A stretch of DNA of 5,795 bases from assembly GCA_030705725.1 (NCBI GenBank), contig JAUZPW010000109.1:1-5795 (forward strand), read 5' to 3'. The stretch is from Bacillota bacterium. GTDB lineage: Bacteria > Bacillota > Clostridia > Oscillospirales > Butyricicoccaceae. This document shows, in pieces, positions 5,021 to 5,795 of the stretch; within the stretch, counting starts at the first letter, position 1; every line of letters starts with the position of its first letter. The notes beneath the pieces were generated by a model that made no database searches, had not been told where the DNA came from, and saw only the letters and a program-made list of their open reading frames with translations. Made by a program: the position numbers and the translations under genes.

Positions 5021-5795
5021 ACGGACTAATTATGCTTTTAATTATTATAATCCCCGCGGCATCCGCGGTTTTAGCGTTTCTTGCGCCCCAAAAGGCAAAG
5101 GAACCGACCGCCGTTGTCGGTACGGCGGCAAACCTGATCGCCGTCATATCCGTTTACGGCAGGGAGCTTACGTTCTTTAAGCCCTGGGCGGGCTTCGGAA
5201 TTGATTTCTCTCTCAGACTTTACTCGTTCAGCGGACTAATTCTTCTCTGCGCAGCTGTTTTTTCATTTCTTACGGCCTTATATTCCGCGGCGTTTTTCAA
5301 GGGCAAAGCGGGATCGGGGCAATACACCGCGTATTTTCTTCTGACCGTGACGCTTATTAACGGGGCGGTTATGGCGAACAATCTCGCTTTGTTGCTTTTC
5401 TTCTGGGAAGGCATACTCGCGACGATGTTCCTTATGATTATGTCGGGCGGAAAGGACGCGTACAAAACGTCCGTCAAGGCCGTTATTATCGTCGGGCTTA
5501 CCGATCTGTGCATGATGCTTGGAATCGGCCTTACGGGTTATCTTGCGAAAACTCTCGAGATGGATAAGATTCACCTTCCAATTGCTTCGCTGGGAACGGC
5601 GGCCTTTTTGCTTCTTGTAATCGGCGCGCTCGGAAAAGCCGGGGCAATGCCTTTCCACACGTGGATCCCCGACGCCGCGGACAACGCGCCTACGCCTTTT
5701 ATGGCGTTTATGCCGGGCGCCGCGGAAAAGCTTTTGGGAATATATCTGCTTTTCAGAATATGCGCCGACTTGTACAAGTTTGAGCCCGGCTCCCC
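5017..5795 (+). CDS. Second antiporter-like membrane subunit (NuoL/M/HyfB family), 3' end outside window
   Basis: An ORF begins at the ATG in ATGA (5017), four bases overlapping the upstream gene, with GGTGA at 5005-5009 as ribosome-binding site. It stays open to the edge: 259 codons plus two bases, starting MNGLIMLLII. It shows about seven to eight membrane helices. FFWEG (128-132) has the TM5 Glu131. GALGKAGAMPFHTWIPDA (203-220) has the TM7 Lys207 and the family signature. TM8, however, reads APTPFMAFMPGAAEKLLGIYLL (224-245). The usual His is Pro233, and the Lys appears one place early as Glu237-Lys238. From memory, such EKLLGIY forms occur in a distinct branch found in membrane-bound hydrogenase and related complexes. 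The protein is probably the partner pump module of the first subunit. The C-terminal half (TM9-14) cannot be judged. Confidence 0.85.
   Translation, partial: MNGLIMLLIIIIPAASAVLAFLAPQKAKEPTAVVGTAANLIAVISVYGRELTFFKPWAGFGIDFSLRLYSFSGLILLCAAVFSFLTALYSAAFFKGKAGSGQYTAYFLLTVTLINGAVMANNLALLLFFWEGILATMFLMIMSGGKDAYKTSVKAVIIVGLTDLCMMLGIGLTGYLAKTLEMDKIHLPIASLGTAAFLLLVIGALGKAGAMPFHTWIPDAADNAPTPFMAFMPGAAEKLLGIYLLFRICADLYKFEPGS

Noticed and set aside
5278..5658. Minus-strand frame of 126 codons opposite the second antiporter-like gene
   Set aside because: Lys/Arg-rich translation opposite a hydrophobic membrane protein is the usual reverse-strand artefact.

Overview
The window is the junction of two divergently transcribed gene clusters that both point to [NiFe]-hydrogenase biology. 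On the minus strand, reading leftward from about 3316, is a tightly packed maturation operon: hypA, hypB, hypF and the first 13 codons of hypC, which runs off the left edge. On the plus strand, from 3587 rightward, are two membrane-embedded, antiporter-like subunits of the MrpD/NuoL/NuoM/HyfB superfamily. The first is complete (477 aa). The second overlaps it by four bases and runs off the right edge after 259 codons.

The two clusters are separated by 270 bp of AT-rich DNA (3317-3586) that looks like a bidirectional control region. It holds a good sigma70/sigmaA-type promoter for hyp (TTGACG-17-TATATT, minus strand) and a plausible promoter for the membrane operon (TTGCAT-16-TATAAT, plus strand). 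It also holds a 16-bp direct repeat present twice at a 22-bp period just upstream of the hyp -35 box. Both copies begin with TTGTGAAAT, which resembles one arm of a Rex (NADH-sensing repressor) operator. This repeat pair is the most interesting non-coding signal here.

Working model: HypF, with HypE beyond the window, makes the cyanide ligands. HypC carries the Fe(CN)2CO precursor with HypD. HypA and HypB then deliver nickel to the large subunit of a [NiFe] hydrogenase. The two antiporter-like subunits suggest that this enzyme is a membrane-bound, ion-translocating group 4 (Hyf/Mbh/Ech-like) complex whose catalytic subunits lie to the right. No hydrogenase catalytic subunit is visible in the window, so this is inference from context.

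Organism: an anaerobic bacterium is likely. The coding regions have moderate-to-high GC, the intergenic region is AT-rich, Shine-Dalgarno sequences are clear and promoters are of bacterial type. The HypA form (MHEY start) and a Rex-like motif would suit Firmicutes/Clostridia or a comparable anaerobic lineage, but the sequence alone does not settle the phylum. There is no RNA gene, mobile element or CRISPR array. The gene families are known ones. What deserves a second look is the shared control region and the altered TM8 in the second antiporter-like subunit.
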